DNA from: Nocardia sp.
Lineage (GTDB): Bacteria > Actinomycetota > Actinomycetes > Mycobacteriales > Mycobacteriaceae
Assembly: GCA_017354515.1 (NCBI GenBank)
Contig: JAFMQT010000311.1
Span: 1-5,856 of the forward strand
Reading direction: 5' to 3'
DNA: 5,856 nt
A model generated the notes under the pieces. The model did no database searches. It was not told the DNA's origin and saw only the letters and a program-made list of their open reading frames with translations. Positions within the stretch are counted from its first letter, which is position 1; the number at the start of each line of letters is the position of its first letter. The position numbers were made by a program, and so were the translations under genes. Of the stretch, positions 4,488 to 5,856 are shown piece by piece.

Positions 4488-5546
4488 ATGCTGATTTCAC
4501 AGCGTCCGACACTGGCCGAAGAGGTCATCGCCGAGAACCGCTCGAAGTTCACCATCGAACCCCTCGAGCCGGGCTTCGGCTACACACTCGGCAATTCGTT
4601 GCGCCGTACCCTGCTGTCCTCGATTCCGGGGGCCTCGGTGACCAGCATCCGTATCGACGGTGTGCTGCACGAGTTCACCACGGTTCCGGGTGTGAAGGAG
4701 GATGTCACCGACATCATCCTGAACCTCAAGGGCCTGGTCGTGTCGTCCGAGGAGGACGAGCCGGTCACCATGTACGTGCGCAAGCAGGGCCCGGGCGCGG
4801 TCTCCGCCGGTGACATCGTCCCGCCGGCCGGTGTCACCGTGCACAACCCGGATATGCACATCGCCACCCTGAACGACAAGGGCAAGCTGGAGATCGAGCT
4901 CGTCGTCGAGCGCGGTCGCGGTTACGTCCCCGCCGTGCAGAACAAGGCGTCGGGCGCGGAGATCGGCCGGATCCCGGTGGATTCGATCTACTCGCCGGTG
5001 CTGAAGGTGACCTACAAGGTCGAGGCCACCCGTGTCGAGCAGCGCACCGACTTCGACCGGCTCATCCTGGATGTCGAGACCAAGAACTCGATCTCCCCGC
5101 GGGATGCGCTGGCCTCGGCCGGTAAGACCCTGGTCGAGCTGTTCGGCCTGGCGCGTGAGCTGAATGTGGAGGCCGAGGGTATCGAGATCGGGCCCAGCCC
5201 GGCCGAGGCCGATCACATCGCCTCGTTCGCGCTGCCGATCGAGGACCTGGACCTGACCGTGCGCTCGTACAACTGCCTCAAGCGTGAGGGTGTGCACACC
5301 GTCGGCGAGCTGGTGGCGCGGACCGAATCGGATCTGCTGGATATCCGCAACTTCGGGCAGAAGTCAATCGACGAGGTCAAGGTCAAGCTGCATTCGCTGG
5401 GCCTGTCGTTGAAGGACAGCCCGGCCTCCTTCGATCCGTCCAGTGTCGTCGGCTACGACGCCAGCACCGGAACCTGGAGTGACAGCGGCGCCTTCGGAGA
5501 CACCGATAACGGCGAGCAGGACTACGCCGAAACCGAACAGCTCTAG
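4488..5546 (+). CDS. rpoA: DNA-directed RNA polymerase alpha subunit
   Basis: The 352-residue product dimerises to start assembly of RNA polymerase and carries the promoter UP-element and activator contacts. The N-terminal domain (about 1-230) has GYTLGNSLRRTLLSSIPG (31-48), the dimerisation and beta-contact region, and VERGRGYVPA (140-149). The C-terminal domain (about 251-312) contains the DNA-contact residues R259, N262, G290, K292 and S293, matching E. coli R265, N268, G296, K298 and S299. An acidic, Ser/Gly/Asp-rich tail ends DYAETEQL; it is a few residues longer than the M. tuberculosis tail as I recall it (347 residues in total). A textbook AAGGAGG (4473-4479) lies 8 nt ahead of the ATG. 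The gene is last but one in the visible operon and precedes rplQ by 35 nt. Confidence 0.98.
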   Translation: MLISQRPTLAEEVIAENRSKFTIEPLEPGFGYTLGNSLRRTLLSSIPGASVTSIRIDGVLHEFTTVPGVKEDVTDIILNLKGLVVSSEEDEPVTMYVRKQGPGAVSAGDIVPPAGVTVHNPDMHIATLNDKGKLEIELVVERGRGYVPAVQNKASGAEIGRIPVDSIYSPVLKVTYKVEATRVEQRTDFDRLILDVETKNSISPRDALASAGKTLVELFGLARELNVEAEGIEIGPSPAEADHIASFALPIEDLDLTVRSYNCLKREGVHTVGELVARTESDLLDIRNFGQKSIDEVKVKLHSLGLSLKDSPASFDPSSVVGYDASTGTWSDSGAFGDTDNGEQDYAETEQL

Positions 5547-5562
5547 GCCCTCCAGAGGGGCC
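5546..5562 (+). promoter_or_regulatory. Imperfect hairpin between rpoA and rplQ
   Basis: GGCCCT (5546-5551) can pair with AGGGGCC (5556-5562) with one bulged G and a CCAG loop, starting at the last base of the rpoA stop codon. It is much weaker than the other intergenic stems of the operon and lies just before the rplQ ribosome site AGGAG (5569-5573). Confidence 0.35.
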
Positions 5563-5581
5563 CTACACAGGAGAACAACCA

Positions 5582-5856
5582 ATGCCCAAGCCCAAGAAGG
5601 GTGCTCGCTTCGGCGGGTCGGCGTCGCACCAGAAGGCGATTTTCGCCAATCTGGCCACGGCGCTCTTCGAGCACGGTCGGATCAAGACCACCGAGGCCAA
5701 GGCCAAGGCGCTGCGCCCCTACGCCGAGAAACTGGTCACCAAGGCCAAGGCCGGTACGCTGGCCGACCGCCGCGAGGTGCTCAAGGTCATCCGCGACAAG
5801 GATGTGGTGCACGAACTCTTCGCGAACATCGGACCGTCGTTCGAGGGCCGCGAGGG
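5582..5856 (+). CDS. rplQ: 50S ribosomal protein L17 (bL17), 5' part only
   Basis: The first 91 codons are in the window and the gene runs off the right edge. The peptide starts MPKPKKGARFGGSASHQKA, then has LATALFEHGRIKTTEAKAKALRP and RDKDVVHELFANIGPSF, all typical of bL17, which binds 23S rRNA near the peptide exit side of the large subunit. Mycobacterial L17 is longer than this, so a substantial C-terminal part is missing. AGGAG (5569-5573) sets the ATG. Its place after rpoA is the universal arrangement. Confidence 0.97.
   Translation, partial: MPKPKKGARFGGSASHQKAIFANLATALFEHGRIKTTEAKAKALRPYAEKLVTKAKAGTLADRREVLKVIRDKDVVHELFANIGPSFEGRE

Noticed and set aside
4497..5297. 266-codon minus-strand open frame opposite rpoA
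   Set aside because: Antisense to a certain gene in a GC-rich genome; the translation shows no fold or motif.
1..5856. Search for a novel multi-gene system, mobile element, tRNA or rRNA
   Set aside because: All long coding frames are accounted for by housekeeping genes, one transporter and one partial gene. No transposase, integrase, terminal repeats or tRNA-like sequence were seen.

Overview
The window comes from a high-GC actinobacterium of the Mycobacteriales, most likely Nocardia or a close relative. RpoA, S4, S11, S13, IF-1 and L17 read like their Mycobacterium tuberculosis counterparts as I recall them (for example the RpoA C-terminal ending EQDYAETEQL). The block infA-rpmJ-rpsM-rpsK-rpsD-rpoA-rplQ also stands apart from secY-adk-map, as it does in that order. 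In most other bacteria adk-map lies just upstream of infA; here the upstream neighbour is an unrelated transporter gene.

Layout. (1) At the left edge, a minus-strand gene enters from outside. Only its first ~143 codons are inside, and they encode a charged, proline-rich, probably disordered N-terminus of unknown function. Its start overlaps a possible 26-residue leader ORF by ATGA. (2) A ~250-bp divergent spacer holds a near-symmetric AT island (554-560) that can act as a -10 box on both strands. (3) A plus-strand gene encodes a 12-helix major facilitator transporter. (4) A 344-bp spacer leads to infA. It holds one plausible promoter, two sets of short direct repeats and a possible 27-residue upstream ORF. 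(5) The translation/transcription operon follows: IF-1, bL36, uS13, uS11, uS4, RNA polymerase alpha, and the first 91 codons of bL17, which runs off the right edge.

The operon genes work together. IF-1 acts in initiation, S13, S11 and S4 assemble the 30S head and body, bL36 and bL17 belong to the 50S, and alpha nucleates RNA polymerase assembly. All are co-directional. The gaps after rpsM and rpsK are only 11 and 21 nt. The four larger gaps (infA-rpmJ, rpmJ-rpsM, rpsD-rpoA, rpoA-rplQ) each contain a GC-rich inverted repeat without a T-run. Three of these are perfect stems of 10-13 bp. They are better read as RNA processing, stability or regulator-binding elements than as terminators, and S4 autoregulation is one testable option.

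I found no mobile element, CRISPR array, tRNA, rRNA or defence system. Most of the window is conserved housekeeping sequence, and I do not see evidence of a new multi-gene system. The points worth a second look are in the non-coding spacers and the two candidate small ORFs.
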